NCBI GenBank assembly: GCA_944320845.1
Contig: CALUJA010000005.1
Span: forward strand, 101,188-165,187
DNA length: 64,000 nt
Direction of reading: 5' to 3'
Source: an uncultured Phocaeicola sp.
GTDB taxonomy: Bacteria > Bacteroidota > Bacteroidia > Bacteroidales > Bacteroidaceae
How positions within the stretch are numbered: the first letter of the stretch is position 1; each line of letters starts with the position of its first letter. The notes below the pieces were generated by a model. It was not told the DNA's origin and did no database searches. It worked only from the letters and a program-made list of their open reading frames with translations. The translations under genes and the position numbers were made by a program. Positions 34,905 to 45,023 of the stretch are shown piece by piece.

Positions 34905-37520
34905 TTATTGCTTGCCTTCTAATTTTCCTATTCGCATGACGATAGAGGTTTGACTTCTTCCCATTTTTTCTGCGATGTACTTTATGCTCTTTCCTTCATG
35001 GTAAAGGGTGAGTAGGAATTTATCAGCACTGCGCGTCCATTTCTTATTGGCATTGGGATGTTTAACATAACTTTCTTCCGTAACCTTTTCAGGGTGTAAG
35101 AACTCGTCAACAAAAACAGATGGGAAGCGTCTGTCGTAAAGTACGTATGTCTTTATTTTCGCTCTGGTAATAGCCACATAAAACAACCTACGTTCTTCTC
35201 CATACGGATATTGGTCGCTTTTAGTCAAAACATAATCAAGAACAGGGTCATCGCTTACCATTGAAGGGAATCCATAGGTGTCCTTATTACATTGAAGAAT
35301 TATTACATAGTCCGCTTCAAGCCCCTTGGATTTATGTACAGTCAAGAATTCAATCTTCCTGTCTCCAATGAAATAGTAAAAGCGATTGCCCTCTTTCACC
35401 GATTTGTACAGGAACGATAAATAATAATCATCAAAGGAATACCGCCCTAACAGGAAGATGGATTTATCCGCAGGGATAGACTCTACCAATTGTCCGATAG
35501 CGTTGCAATAGTCACGCCGTTCATAAGCACAGAATTGTAATTCGGTTTTAGTCTGTGGATTGAATGGGTGTATATCCTTTTTTATCTGTGCCTTGTTCCG
35601 CTGAATGAATTGCGACGACAGGCTTACCAAGGGCTCTCCAAAACGGTATGTCGTCTCGATTCTATTGATTTCTGTGGAACCGAAATAATCTGAGAACTGA
35701 TTGAAAAGAGCCATGTCACTTCCTGAAAAGCGGTATATGGATTGCCAATCATCGCCCACGCAATACAATTTTGCAGGAGGATTGCCTTCTCGGAGTACTT
35801 TAAGGAAATTGTAGCGGTCAACTGATATATCTTGGAACTCGTCAACGATGATATACTCATACTTTACAGGATGAGAGGAACGGCATATTTCCGTGGCTTG
35901 CAGAATAGCATCGGTAAAGTCTATCTGATTACTGCTTTTCAATTCTTCAATATACCGCTCATAAACAGGCTGAAATATTCTTTTTATAATGAATGTACTG
36001 CGCTCATCCCCTGCACATTTAACCTGTTTCAAAACCTCTTGTATGGACTTACAGCTTGATTTTATCAATGTAACAAAAGTTACAACGAGCCGAATGAAAG
36101 CCTTTTCCTGCTTGCTGTTTGGAGGAAGAACCATATCATATAATTCGGTATCTGTTTTTTCTTGAACAGGAACACCTGCCTTTTCCAATGAAGCTTTTAA
36201 TGTATGCCGAATATCTGAATAATGGAAATCAGCACTTGAAGTTGTCAGTAATATAGTCCCAAACTTCTCATGGGCTGCTTTTTTCCATGTTATTCCGTCA
36301 TTGTATTTTTGATTTGCTTCTTCATAAGTAATGCCTTTGTCTTTTGCAAACCATGTGGGAACAAGCCCATGTTCGTCCACACCAAAATGCTCTAAATAAA
36401 TACGTTTTGTCTTGCCGTCCTGCTCAAAATAAATGGAAAAATCGGGCTTGTATTGTGAGTGCATTTCATCTGCCAACGGATGTTCATAAGGCTCTTCATA
36501 TCTGAATTTCACACCCAAAGAAGACAATGCAAAACAGATTTTCTGTTCCTGCTCACTCCGAACATAAATAGCTTTCCCGTCCATGTCGGGGAATTGGGCT
36601 TTCAAGCGTATTTCTTTCAATTCGGAGAGTTGTTGTCTGCGTTCATTTTTACGATGTTCCCAATCCGCTTCTTGCACTTGATAGTCAACAAAGTATTCTA
36701 CGATGCTCTTTTTGAAAATCTCATCTTCCAATAGCTTATGATAGATTTTCACAAACAGTGCGTCTGTGTTATCATAGATAGAGGGCTTTTGTCCTGTCGC
36801 TTTTCCAATGATGTCAATGGCAAGTTTATGAAAGGTGTATCCTCTTAGCCCCGCAATATTCATTCTTTCCGTCAGTTCGGCAGCAGCCTTGTTTGTATAG
36901 CTAATAAGAAGAATGTTTTGAGGATTGATGTGTTTGATGTCAATCAGATACCTTGCCTTGCCTACGATGGACGATGTTTTCCCACTTCCTGCACTACTAA
37001 CCACCAAACAATTATCTTCCTCAGACACGATTGAACGCCTTTGTTGCTTGTCTAATGGGTATTTAAGGCAATGGTCGAAAAAGTCTTTGTGGGCATTAAG
37101 GGTATCTTGGATAACCTGCTCATTATGTCTTTTGACAAATGAGTGGATGTTCCCGAAATCGTGTGTAAATTTTGAGATTGTCTCGGATGGTTCTATATGG
37201 AATGCTTCAAGACTTTTCTGTAAGGAAATGACTTCCTGAAAGAACTCTGCATAATATTTCGTAAATTGTTCTTCTTCCGAAGAAGATATTATATGCCCAT
37301 TAAAACTGTTCTTTAAATCAGTTTCAATATCAATGAAGAAACTTTTATTGCTTTGCTTTAATTCTTTTTCTCTGCTTTCTTGTATATCCTTATAAGGAGT
37401 AATGGTTGCAATCTGTTTCGACAGGTCTTTGGACTTGTTTTTTAGGCGTATTCGTACTATAACTATTACAATAAGTGAAATAGCGATAATACAAACAATC
37501 AAAATAAACAATAGTTGCAT
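34905..37520 (-). CDS. helicase IV (HelD)-like UvrD-family helicase with extra domains
   Basis: 871 residues. In order: a hydrophobic N-terminal helix (about 3-25), a coiled or linker region, Walker A SSAGSGKTS (about 175), then an insertion with KPDFSIYFEQDGKTKRIYLE that resembles a PD-(D/E)xK nuclease core. Motif II is IVDEFQDIS, followed by CVGDDWQSIYRFSG and TVHKSKGLEADYVIIL, close to E. coli helicase IV. The last 40 residues look like a small DNA-binding helix-turn-helix (YIAEKMGRSQTSIVMRI). Gene and flanks are AT-rich, so it is probably acquired. A defence or repair role is inference. Confidence 0.88.
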   Translation of the reverse strand: MQLLFILIVCIIAISLIVIVIVRIRLKNKSKDLSKQIATITPYKDIQESREKELKQSNKSFFIDIETDLKNSFNGHIISSSEEEQFTKYYAEFFQEVISLQKSLEAFHIEPSETISKFTHDFGNIHSFVKRHNEQVIQDTLNAHKDFFDHCLKYPLDKQQRRSIVSEEDNCLVVSSAGSGKTSSIVGKARYLIDIKHINPQNILLISYTNKAAAELTERMNIAGLRGYTFHKLAIDIIGKATGQKPSIYDNTDALFVKIYHKLLEDEIFKKSIVEYFVDYQVQEADWEHRKNERRQQLSELKEIRLKAQFPDMDGKAIYVRSEQEQKICFALSSLGVKFRYEEPYEHPLADEMHSQYKPDFSIYFEQDGKTKRIYLEHFGVDEHGLVPTWFAKDKGITYEEANQKYNDGITWKKAAHEKFGTILLTTSSADFHYSDIRHTLKASLEKAGVPVQEKTDTELYDMVLPPNSKQEKAFIRLVVTFVTLIKSSCKSIQEVLKQVKCAGDERSTFIIKRIFQPVYERYIEELKSSNQIDFTDAILQATEICRSSHPVKYEYIIVDEFQDISVDRYNFLKVLREGNPPAKLYCVGDDWQSIYRFSGSDMALFNQFSDYFGSTEINRIETTYRFGEPLVSLSSQFIQRNKAQIKKDIHPFNPQTKTELQFCAYERRDYCNAIGQLVESIPADKSIFLLGRYSFDDYYLSFLYKSVKEGNRFYYFIGDRKIEFLTVHKSKGLEADYVIILQCNKDTYGFPSMVSDDPVLDYVLTKSDQYPYGEERRLFYVAITRAKIKTYVLYDRRFPSVFVDEFLHPEKVTEESYVKHPNANKKWTRSADKFLLTLYHEGKSIKYIAEKMGRSQTSIVMRIGKLEGKQ

Positions 37521-37639
37521 ATAAAGATTACTGTTGATAGTGCTTATGCTTATTTAGTATATCACGAATGTACTCTAATTTTTATGGCCATTAAAATATT
37601 GATGGATTTATATAGAATAAGGAATTGAAAAGATAAATA

Positions 37640-38341
37640 TCAATAACCTAAAATCTTGTTAAATGCAATGTCTAATAAAGAAATGTTTTCTTTAAAATAA
37701 TCCATTATATCTTCATCAGAAGTTGCTTCATCTATAGCTTTCAAAGTTTTTGCAAACTCCTCGAATTCATCAACTTCATAACTATCACAAGTTGTAAACT
37801 CTTTGTCGCAAAGAAAAATCATATCTTCCGGAATGGCCATTGAACCTTTGATATTAAGACTCCTAAATCTATGACTTACTGCCCAACCTGTAAATTCCCC
37901 TTTATGATATTTAGCAACGTATTCTTTTAGAGAAGTAAGTTCACCTGAAAGTTTCTTGGTGTATTTATCCAAATCTGATTTGGCTTTTTCTTTTTCTTTT
38001 TTTGCTCGTGCATACTTTCTACGAAAGTATTGAGAAGAATAACCATCAGGAGCATAAATATCCATAGAAGATTCAGCAGATTCAATTTCTTCTTTTACAT
38101 CATTTATTTTAAATATCAGACTTTTGATTTCATCGCTGATTTCCATAATAGATTTAATAGTAGTTATATCAACGAACATGCTATCAACTCTTGTTGATAT
38201 TGGCTTATAAGAGTCTGGGTGATAGAGATAATCTTTAAGCGTCTCTTTAATCAATTTCTCTGCTTTTTCCTCATTGGAGAGTGTGCAAGAAGCCATAATT
38301 AATGCAACTGCGAGTGATAAGGTCACAATAGCTTTCTTCAT
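37640..38341 (-). CDS. hypothetical lipoprotein of the low-GC island
   Basis: 233 residues. The lipobox is IMASC (residues 15-19), after which the protein is highly charged. A coiled coil spans about 75-140 (KEEIESAESS, RRKYARAKKEKEKAKSDLDK). The segment GWAVSHRFRSLNIKG and the C-terminal DEDIMDYFKENISLLD are not recognised. It is upstream of helD on the same strand, 120 bp away, with the same AT-rich composition. A structured leader of about 245 nt may precede it. Confidence 0.7.
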   Translation of the reverse strand: MKKAIVTLSLAVALIMASCTLSNEEKAEKLIKETLKDYLYHPDSYKPISTRVDSMFVDITTIKSIMEISDEIKSLIFKINDVKEEIESAESSMDIYAPDGYSSQYFRRKYARAKKEKEKAKSDLDKYTKKLSGELTSLKEYVAKYHKGEFTGWAVSHRFRSLNIKGSMAIPEDMIFLCDKEFTTCDSYEVDEFEEFAKTLKAIDEATSDEDIMDYFKENISLLDIAFNKILGY

Positions 38342-38410
38342 AAATTTACTCTATTTGATAATTAGCACTATCTAAAACCACGAAGCGTGGAGCTGTATGC
38401 CACACTCTTT

Positions 38411-38526
38411 ACTTGAAGGTCGTAGGAAACCTCGGATACAGATGTAACAATAGCAGCCCACGCTATAGCGTGAGAACCACTATGCTATCTTTGTATCCAA
38501 TTTGAAAATTTCCTACGTTTTCAAGT
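38411..38526. repeat. 116-bp nested cruciform
   Basis: Four nested stems share one axis: ACTTGAA/TTCAAGT (38411-38417, 38520-38526), CGTAGGAAA/TTTCCTACG (38421-38429, 38509-38517), GGATACA/TGTATCC (38434-38440, 38492-38498) and ATAGCA/TGCTAT (38450-38455, 38483-38488). Inside is the perfect palindrome CACGCTATAGCGTG (38459-38472). A small CCACG/CGTGG hairpin lies at 38378-38390. There is no open frame. It could be a structured RNA leader, an IS end or a recombination site. Confidence 0.65.
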
Positions 38527-38591
38527 ACAAGATAAGCATAACGCTTCTTTTTTTCTCGTATGTCTTGGAAAGAGTTATCTCAATCCGATTG

Positions 38592-38627
38592 CAAAGATAG
38601 GGGATTTTTGCGATAATCCCCTATCTT
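38592..38627 (-). promoter_or_regulatory. -7 box overlapping a 13-bp hairpin
   Basis: Minus strand TATCTTTG (38599-38592) would start a transcript leftward through the cruciform to the lipoprotein gene at 38341. AGATAGGGGATT (38595-38606) and AATCCCCTATCT (38615-38626), extended by one A-T pair, form a perfect stem over the promoter, so the site could be an operator or a terminator. Confidence 0.45.
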
Positions 38628-39170
38628 CTAATGCTTTTATTCGCTTTTGGAAGTAGATTTTTGAGCACATTCTATATTCTCAACCTTTTCCTGATTTATG
38701 GATGCAATCTCCAAACCGTTTCTTCATCCATTTGCTTTCATGTGGAAATGTCTTTCCCTGCTCTTGTCCTCTTTAAATGAGAAGGCCGCATTCTCGTCAC
38801 GGAACTTTCGGTTGAGCTTAGAAGAATAGAAATCACCTTCCTATACGGACACATGGAGGTGTCCTCAGGGTTACCCAAAGGCAGATGAGTTACTTCAAAG
38901 TCGAACTCTGTTTTTCAATGGTAGCAAGTTCGTATTTTGGTATGCCAAGAGTTACCTGAACAAGCAAAACAATGCAGAACACACAATTGGGACGGTTGCC
39001 AACTCATTATCCCAAAATGAAGTAATTCTTCTAACTCTCTTGATTTAGAAGAGGTTTATTCCTATACAAACAATCCCGAATATGCAAACCTTGTAAGGTC
39101 TTGAAAGAATATTGCTCTCTGTTGCGTTAGGCAGGGGAGTATGTTTGGAATATGAATGGAATGTTATGGG
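38628..39170. other. non-coding or decayed stretch at the right end of the island
   Basis: No intact gene. One minus-strand frame, 38724-38840, is open for 39 codons and looks protein-like (contains FYSSKLNRKFRDENAAFSFK) but has stops on both sides, so it may be a gene remnant. The third copy of the border repeat lies at 38930-39046. GC-richer ordinary sequence resumes at about 39170. Confidence 0.4.
38930..39046 (+). repeat. dispersed border repeat, copy 2 (right edge of the 35-39 kb island)
   Basis: Reads GAGTTACCTGAA, then GCAGAACACA, GTTGCCAACTCATTA, CCCAAAAT and TAATTCT. The copy at 56832-56956, read leftward, has GAGTTACTTGAA, GCAGAACGCA, GTTGCCAAGTCATTA, CTCAAAAT and TAATTCT in the same order and spacing. 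It faces right, out of the island. Confidence 0.6.
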
Positions 39171-40094
39171 TCAGAAGCGGCTTCCGGCTCCCCCGCCTCC
39201 GAAATCTCCGCCTCCGAAGTTTCCTCCTCCGAATCCTCCTCCGAATCCTCCTCCACCGCCCCGGCCTCCGAATCCTCCGAAGAAGGGGCCGCCTATGAAG
39301 GGGCCTCCCCATCCGCCGGGATGGTGGCGGTCGTTGTCATTGCGGATGCTGCGGTCGCGGTAGAGCGTGTGGCCGCAGCGGGTGCAGAGATAGTCGGTGC
39401 GTTCGGTGCGCACACCGCCCTCTTGCGAGATGATACGGGTGGATATGGGGCGCAGAGTATGCTTGTGGCAGCGGGGACAGCGGGTGCGTTGGCGGGCGTT
39501 ATACCATAACAGTGCGGGCACTCCCACGAAGCAGCATACAAGGATGAGCAGGAGCAGGTTGCCGCTGCCTTCCGAAGACGCAGGTTGCCGCTTCATGCTA
39601 CCGTCGAGCACTTGGCGCACAGCCTGTATGCCGGCTGTCATACCCTCATCCCAATGGCCTTTGGCCAGGTGGGGATTCATATACCGTGTCTGTATCTGTT
39701 TGCAGAGCGCGTCGGGGAGGTCGCCTTCCAATCCGTATCCGGTAACAAACTGGATACACCGTTCTGAGGTGACGAGCAGGATGACCAGACCGTTGTCGCG
39801 TCCCTTTTCGCCTATTCCGGCGTGTCGTCCGAGACGGTAGGCGAAATCGAAGCAGTCGCCTCCTTCAATCTGTTTCACGGCAGCCACGAGCACCTGTATG
39901 CCTGTCTGTTTTTCGAGACCATAGAGCGTGGTGTCGATGGCGGTTACGGCTGCACGAGAAAGTACACCGTCTGGGTTCGTTACATAGGTGCTGCCTTGGG
40001 TGCGGGGCATGGGCAGATTTTCAATGGTATATCCTTGCGCGCATAGAGGCAGGCAGGCATACAGCAACAAGAAAGGTAGCAGAAAGCTTTTCAT
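39171..40094 (-). CDS. TPM domain membrane protein with zinc-ribbon and Gly-rich tail
   Basis: 307 residues. A signal peptide (1-19) is followed by a TPM domain (about 38-165; VTNPDGVLSRAAVTAIDTTL, GLVILLVTSERCIQFVTGYG). One membrane helix (about 178-198) then leads to a four-cysteine zinc ribbon (CPRCHKH...CTRCGH) and a low-complexity tail of GGGGF/GGGNF repeats ending AGSRF. TPM proteins with LemA neighbours are thought to act in envelope quality control. It is second in a two-gene operon, 7 bp after lemA. Confidence 0.88.
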   Translation of the reverse strand: MKSFLLPFLLLYACLPLCAQGYTIENLPMPRTQGSTYVTNPDGVLSRAAVTAIDTTLYGLEKQTGIQVLVAAVKQIEGGDCFDFAYRLGRHAGIGEKGRDNGLVILLVTSERCIQFVTGYGLEGDLPDALCKQIQTRYMNPHLAKGHWDEGMTAGIQAVRQVLDGSMKRQPASSEGSGNLLLLILVCCFVGVPALLWYNARQRTRCPRCHKHTLRPISTRIISQEGGVRTERTDYLCTRCGHTLYRDRSIRNDNDRHHPGGWGGPFIGGPFFGGFGGRGGGGGFGGGFGGGNFGGGDFGGGGAGSRF

Positions 40095-40101
40095 GGCGCA
40101 A

Positions 40102-40683
40102 TCAGAACTTGACTTCGGGTGCTGTTTCAGAGCCTTCTTCCGCCTCGAAGTAAGGATGACGGTCGAATCCGAACAGTGCGGCTACAATGTTGGCGGGGAA
40201 GCGGCGGATGGATGTGTTGTATCCGCGTGCTGTATCGTTGAACTTGCGCCGCTCTACGCTGATGCGGTTTTCAGTTCCTTCAAGCTGAGCTTGCAAGGTC
40301 TGGAAGTTCTGGTTGGCCTTCAGGTCAGGATAACGCTCCACGGTCACGAGCAGGCGGCTCAGTGCGCTGCTCAGTTCTCCCTGTGCTTGTTGGAAGGCGG
40401 CCATGCGTTCGGGCGTCAGGTTGTCGAGGCTGACAGATGTCTGTGTGGCCTTGGCACGTGCCGACACTACGGCATCGAGTGTCTCGCGCTCATGTCCGGC
40501 ATATCCCTTTACGGTGTTGACCAGATTCGGGATGAGGTCGGCACGGCGTTGGTACTGGTTCTCTACGTTGCTCCAGGCCGTTTCTACAGCCTCTTCCTTT
40601 GATACGAGCGAGTTGTACGACATTATGCAGAATATTACCACAAGGGCAACGATAGCAGTCACGATAATCCAAGTCTTTTTCAT
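40102..40683 (-). CDS. LemA family protein
   Basis: 193 residues: an N-terminal membrane helix (ITAIVALVVIFCIMSYNSLV-like), then the long helical LemA domain with EEAVETAWSNVENQYQRRADLIPNLVNTVKGYA, the family hallmark, and the C-terminal FNDTARGYNTSIRRFP. It is anchored in the inner membrane with the helical bundle outside. The ATG at 40683 is preferred over one two codons upstream. It pairs with the TPM gene downstream; function is unproven. Confidence 0.92.
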   Translation of the reverse strand: MKKTWIIVTAIVALVVIFCIMSYNSLVSKEEAVETAWSNVENQYQRRADLIPNLVNTVKGYAGHERETLDAVVSARAKATQTSVSLDNLTPERMAAFQQAQGELSSALSRLLVTVERYPDLKANQNFQTLQAQLEGTENRISVERRKFNDTARGYNTSIRRFPANIVAALFGFDRHPYFEAEEGSETAPEVKF

Positions 40684-40751
40684 AAACAAGTGTTTTAATT
40701 GGTTTTAAACAGTTTCGGAGGCAAACATACGGAAAAATCTGAGTTTTTTCC

Positions 40752-40759
40752 TATCTTTG
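40752..40759 (+). promoter_or_regulatory. -7 box (TATCTTTG) for lepA
   Basis: TATCTTTG followed by CACCAC, 28 bp before the lepA ATG. The -33 element is unclear. Confidence 0.55.
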
Positions 40760-40787
40760 CACCACAATTTTGCGATAATTATCATTT

Positions 40788-42569
40788 ATGAAGAATATAC
40801 GGAACTTTTGCATCATCGCTCATATAGATCACGGGAAGTCAACTTTGGCTGACAGACTGTTGGAGTATACGAAAACTATCAAGGTGACGGAGGGGCAGAT
40901 GCTGGACGATATGGATTTGGAGCGCGAACGGGGTATCACCATCAAGAGCCACGCCATCCAGATGGAATATATGTATAAGGGCGAAAAGTATGTGCTGAAC
41001 CTGATTGACACTCCGGGACATGTGGATTTTTCGTATGAGGTGTCGCGCTCGATTGCGGCGTGCGAGGGCGCGTTGCTCGTGGTGGACGCTTCGCAGGGGG
41101 TGCAGGCACAGACCATCTCTAATCTTTATATGGCGTTGGAGCACGACTTGGAAATCATTCCGGTGATGAACAAGTGTGACATGGCGAGCGCGATGCCCGA
41201 GGAAGTGGAGGACGAAATCATCGATTTGCTCGGCTGTAAGCGTGAGGAAATCATCCGTGCATCGGGAAAGACGGGCATGGGTGTGGAGGAAATCCTTCAG
41301 GCGGTGGTAGAGCGCATCCCTGCACCGGTAGGCGACGAGAAGGCTCCCCTTCAGGCCCTGATATTCGATTCGGTGTTCAATTCGTTCCGTGGCATTATCG
41401 CCTACTTTAAGGTGGTAAACGGCATGATACGCACCGGCGACAAGGTGAAGTTCTTTAATACCGGAAAGGAATATGATGCCGATGAGGTGGGCGTGCTTAA
41501 GATGGATTTGGTGCCGCGCAAGGAGTTGCGTACGGGCGATGTGGGATACATCATTTCGGGCATCAAGACTTCGCGCGAGGTGAAGGTGGGCGACACTATC
41601 ACGCACATCAGCCGTCCGTGCGACAAGGCCATTGAGGGATTTGAAGAGGTGAAGCCGATGGTGTTTGCCGGAGTCTATCCCATTGAGGCGGAAGATTATG
41701 AAAACCTGCGCGCTTCGCTTGAGAAGCTGCAGCTCAACGACGCGTCGCTTACCTTTCAGCCGGAGTCGTCGCTTGCGCTCGGATTCGGTTTCCGCTGCGG
41801 ATTCCTAGGGCTGCTGCACATGGAAATCATCCAGGAACGTCTTGACCGGGAATTTGATATGAGTGTCATCACCACGGTGCCCAACGTGTCTTATATGGTG
41901 TATGATAAGCAGGGAGGAGTGCAGGAGGTGCACAATCCCGGCGGTATGCCCGACCCTACGCTTATCGACCATATCGAAGAGCCTTATATCGATGCTTCCA
42001 TCATCACGGTGACCGACTATATCGGCTCCATCATGACGCTCTGTCTGGGCAAGCGGGGCGAGCTGGTGCGGCAAGACTACATATCGGGCAACCGTGTAGA
42101 ACTGCATTACAGGATGCCGCTTGGCGAGATTGTCATCGACTTCTACGACAAGCTGAAGAGTATCTCAAAGGGATACGCTTCGTTTGATTACCATCAGGCG
42201 GGTTTCCGGCCGTCGAAATTGGTGAAGCTCGATATCCTGCTCAACGGCGAGCCGGTGGACGCGCTTTCCACGCTTACCCATTTCGATAATGCCTACGACT
42301 TGGGGCGCCGCATGTGTGAGAAGCTGAAGGAGCTGATTCCGCGCCAGCAGTTTGAAATAGCCATCCAGGCTGCCATCGGCTCGAAAATCATTGCGCGTGA
42401 GACCATTAAGGCGGTGCGCAAGGATGTGACGGCGAAGTGCTACGGCGGCGATGTGAGCCGTAAGCGCAAGCTGCTCGAAAAGCAGAAGCGCGGAAAGAAG
42501 CGCATGAAGCAGATTGGTACGGTGGAAGTGCCGCAAAAAGCGTTTCTCGCCGTGCTGAAGCTGGATTAA
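40788..42569 (+). CDS. lepA: elongation factor 4 (LepA)
   Basis: 593-residue ribosome-bound GTPase that resets or back-translocates stalled ribosomes. G motifs are [10 protein letters not shown] (G1), GITIKSH (G2), DTPGHVDFS (G3) and NKCDMASA (G4). The C-terminal domain specific to LepA ends [20 protein letters not shown] and [13 protein letters not shown]. It is a single gene with its own -7 box and terminator. Confidence 0.97.
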   Translation: MKNIRNFCIIAHIDHGKSTLADRLLEYTKTIKVTEGQMLDDMDLERERGITIKSHAIQMEYMYKGEKYVLNLIDTPGHVDFSYEVSRSIAACEGALLVVDASQGVQAQTISNLYMALEHDLEIIPVMNKCDMASAMPEEVEDEIIDLLGCKREEIIRASGKTGMGVEEILQAVVERIPAPVGDEKAPLQALIFDSVFNSFRGIIAYFKVVNGMIRTGDKVKFFNTGKEYDADEVGVLKMDLVPRKELRTGDVGYIISGIKTSREVKVGDTITHISRPCDKAIEGFEEVKPMVFAGVYPIEAEDYENLRASLEKLQLNDASLTFQPESSLALGFGFRCGFLGLLHMEIIQERLDREFDMSVITTVPNVSYMVYDKQGGVQEVHNPGGMPDPTLIDHIEEPYIDASIITVTDYIGSIMTLCLGKRGELVRQDYISGNRVELHYRMPLGEIVIDFYDKLKSISKGYASFDYHQAGFRPSKLVKLDILLNGEPVDALSTLTHFDNAYDLGRRMCEKLKELIPRQQFEIAIQAAIGSKIIARETIKAVRKDVTAKCYGGDVSRKRKLLEKQKRGKKRMKQIGTVEVPQKAFLAVLKLD

Positions 42570-42612
42570 AGGATGGACTTTTAGTCCGGAAGCGGAAACA
42601 GAAAGATATCTT

Positions 42613-42648
42613 GCAGGCAGACAGGCATTGTCTGCCTGCTTTTTTTTC
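42613..42648 (+). terminator. rho-independent terminator of lepA
   Basis: GCAGGCAGACA (42613-42623) pairs with TGTCTGCCTGC (42629-42639) around a 5-base loop, followed directly by nine T residues. Confidence 0.92.
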
Positions 42649-42659
42649 TTGGCAAAAAG

Positions 42660-42691
42660 TTTGTACCGTTCTTTTTAAATGGTTACATTTG
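42660..42691 (+). promoter_or_regulatory. promoter for the AspT/YidE-type carrier
   Basis: TTTG (42660-42663), a 20-bp spacer and TACATTTG (42684-42691). It places the start codon at 42716 and excludes an in-frame ATG at 42611. Confidence 0.75.
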
Positions 42692-42715
42692 CTCCGCTAT
42701 AAAAATTTTAATATT

Positions 42716-44401
42716 ATGAATTGGCTACAAGATTTGTTGACAAATCCCAATTCGATAGCCCACATCGTAGCACTGTATGCCTTTGTTATTTCGGTGGGAG
42801 TCTTGTTGGGAAAAATTAAGTTCTTCGGCATTTCGCTCGGAGTGACTTTCGTCTTGTTTGTCGGAATCATGGTAGGACACTTCGGGTTTACGGGGAATCC
42901 GGCGATTCTCTCGTTCATCCAGGACTTCGGACTGATACTCTTCGTGTTCTGTATCGGTCTGCAGGTAGGTCCGTCATTTTTCTCTTCATTCAAGAAAGGA
43001 GGTATCACCCTCAACCTGCTTGCCGTGGGCATCGTGGCACTCAACATTGCCGTGGCGCTGGCCATCTATTTTGCCTTGCAGGGGCGTGTGCAAATACCGA
43101 TGATGGTAGGCATCCTTTGTGGGGCGGTGACCAACACGCCGGGTCTCGGTGCGGCGAACGAGGCTCTTCAGCAGCTGCACTACGACGGTCCGGAAATCGC
43201 TACGGGATATGCCTGCGCCTATCCGCTCGGAGTAATGGGCATCATCCTTTCGATGATTGTCATCCGCTACATCTGTCGGGTGAACCTTACGAAGGAGGCG
43301 GATGACATACAGCGCGAAGAGGAGGCGAATCCTCACCTGAAGCCCTATATGTTTTCGCTGAAAGTGCAGAATGACGCACTCGACGGCAAGACGCTCGTGC
43401 AGGTGCAGAAGTTTCTGGCGCGCAACTTTGTATGCTCGCGCATTCTTCAGGAAGACGGACACATCCACATCCCCAACGGGAACACGGTGCTTCATGTGAA
43501 CGACCGTATGTTCATCGTATGCGCCGAAGATGATTCGGAGGCTATCTCTGCCTTCATCGGTCCGAGAGTGAACGATGTGGATTGGGAGGATACTGATGTG
43601 CAGGACAAGCCGATGGTGTCGCGCCGTATCCTGGTCACCCAGCCGAGCATCAACGGAAAGACATTGGGCGAGATGCACTTCAGCAGCATGTATGGGGTGA
43701 ACGTGACCCGTGTCAACCGTTCGGGTATGGACTTGTTTGCCGCCCGTAACCTTCGTCTCCAGGTGGGCGACCGCGTGATGATGGTCGGTCCGCAGGATTC
43801 CATCGAGCGTGTGGCAGGCGTATTGGGTAACCAGTTGAAGCGCCTTGACCATCCGAACATCGTCACCATCTTTGTGGGTATCCTTTGCGGTATCATTTTC
43901 GGCAGTCTGCCGATAGCTGTTCCCGGCATGCCTACTCCGGTGAAGCTGGGTCTGGCTGGCGGTCCGCTGATTATCTCCATTCTGATAGGCCGTTTCGGAT
44001 ACAAGATGAAGCTTGTGACCTACACCACGATGAGTGCCAACCTGATGCTCCGTGAGGTGGGACTGGTGCTTTTCCTTGCGAGTGTGGGCATAAAGGCGGG
44101 CGAGAATTTCGTCCAGACAGTAGTGGGAGGCGATGGCTTGCTGTATGTAGGCATCGGTTTCCTGATAACTTTCATTCCTTTGGTGGTCATGGGAATGGTC
44201 GGACGGTGGCGTTGCCGTGTGAACTACTATACGCTGATTGGTCTGATAGCCGGTAGCAATACCGACCCCCCTGCCTTGGCATATTCCAACCAGATATCCG
44301 GCAATGATGCTCCGGCTGTGGGATATTCTACGGTTTATCCGCTGTCTATGTTTTTGCGCATACTGACGGCGCAGCTGCTCATACTGCTGATGGCGGGATA
44401 G
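42716..44401 (+). CDS. AspT/YidE-type putative transporter with TrkA-C domains
   Basis: 561-residue inner-membrane protein. Five or six helices (about 10-185) are followed by two regulatory RCK_C/TrkA-C domains (about 205-285 and 295-375; [37 protein letters not shown]) and a second helix bundle that repeats the first. The repeated motif [17 protein letters not shown] and its echo [14 protein letters not shown] are the family's membrane signatures. Relatives exchange aspartate/alanine; the substrate here is unknown. Confidence 0.9.
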   Translation: MNWLQDLLTNPNSIAHIVALYAFVISVGVLLGKIKFFGISLGVTFVLFVGIMVGHFGFTGNPAILSFIQDFGLILFVFCIGLQVGPSFFSSFKKGGITLNLLAVGIVALNIAVALAIYFALQGRVQIPMMVGILCGAVTNTPGLGAANEALQQLHYDGPEIATGYACAYPLGVMGIILSMIVIRYICRVNLTKEADDIQREEEANPHLKPYMFSLKVQNDALDGKTLVQVQKFLARNFVCSRILQEDGHIHIPNGNTVLHVNDRMFIVCAEDDSEAISAFIGPRVNDVDWEDTDVQDKPMVSRRILVTQPSINGKTLGEMHFSSMYGVNVTRVNRSGMDLFAARNLRLQVGDRVMMVGPQDSIERVAGVLGNQLKRLDHPNIVTIFVGILCGIIFGSLPIAVPGMPTPVKLGLAGGPLIISILIGRFGYKMKLVTYTTMSANLMLREVGLVLFLASVGIKAGENFVQTVVGGDGLLYVGIGFLITFIPLVVMGMVGRWRCRVNYYTLIGLIAGSNTDPPALAYSNQISGNDAPAVGYSTVYPLSMFLRILTAQLLILLMAG

Positions 44402-44426
44402 CGGTGGCAGGATAAAGACCTCGGAA

Positions 44427-45023
44427 ATGGTATCTCATATCGACATACATAAAATAAAAAGAGGCGATGCTAAAGAGTTTCGCCTCTTTTTTGAATCTTT
44501 CTATCCTCGGCTGATGACGGTAGCCTGCCGCTATGTGCCCGAGTTTGTGGCAGAGGATGTGGTGCAGAATGTTTTCGTCCGCTACTGGGAGCAGAAGCAG
44601 ACGCTTGAGCCGGACAATGTGAAGGCTTTTCTTTTCAAGTGTATACAGAACGGCTGCCTGGATTATCTGAAGCACCGGGCCGTGATGGATGACTATGAAC
44701 ATGAGGTGCTGGTGGCCGAAGAGCGGCTTAACTGGCTGTTGGCACAGACAGACCGGAACGAAATCTGGAACGACTTGGTTATGAAAGACCTCAGTGCGAG
44801 TGTGAAAAGGGCATTGGAAAAATTGCCTCAGAGATGCAGCGAGGCGTTCCGCCTTTCCTTTTACGAAGATTTGACCTATAAGGAGATAGCCGAAAGGATG
44901 AACATCTCTCCGCGCACGGTGGAAGAGCATGTGCAGAAGGCAATAAGAGTATTGCGGGTAGGGCTGAAGGATGTTCTGATACTTTGGCTGCTGCTTTTCC
45001 GCCTTTTCCGCTTTTGGGGCTGA
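44427..45023 (+). CDS. ECF sigma-70 factor (Bacteroidetes PUL type)
   Basis: 198 residues. Region 2 has FRLFFESFYPRLM and AEDVVQNVFVRYWEQ, and region 4 has LPQRCSEAFRLSFYEDLTYK, then EIAERMNISPRTVEEHVQKA. This is the usual sigma factor heading a trans-envelope signalling locus: it is held by the FecR protein encoded 187 bp downstream and released when the STN domain of the SusC protein is occupied. It starts 25 bp after the carrier gene and may be partly co-transcribed with it. Confidence 0.93.
   Translation: MVSHIDIHKIKRGDAKEFRLFFESFYPRLMTVACRYVPEFVAEDVVQNVFVRYWEQKQTLEPDNVKAFLFKCIQNGCLDYLKHRAVMDDYEHEVLVAEERLNWLLAQTDRNEIWNDLVMKDLSASVKRALEKLPQRCSEAFRLSFYEDLTYKEIAERMNISPRTVEEHVQKAIRVLRVGLKDVLILWLLLFRLFRFWG

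Noticed and set aside
39000-39120. tRNA or tmRNA gene as the island insertion site
   Set aside because: No cloverleaf and no T-loop consensus could be found here or at 56.9 kb.
39112-39509. Ser/Glu/Ala- and Pro-rich frames on the plus strand
   Set aside because: They are the reverse complement of the Gly-rich tail of the TPM protein; the low complexity keeps several frames open.
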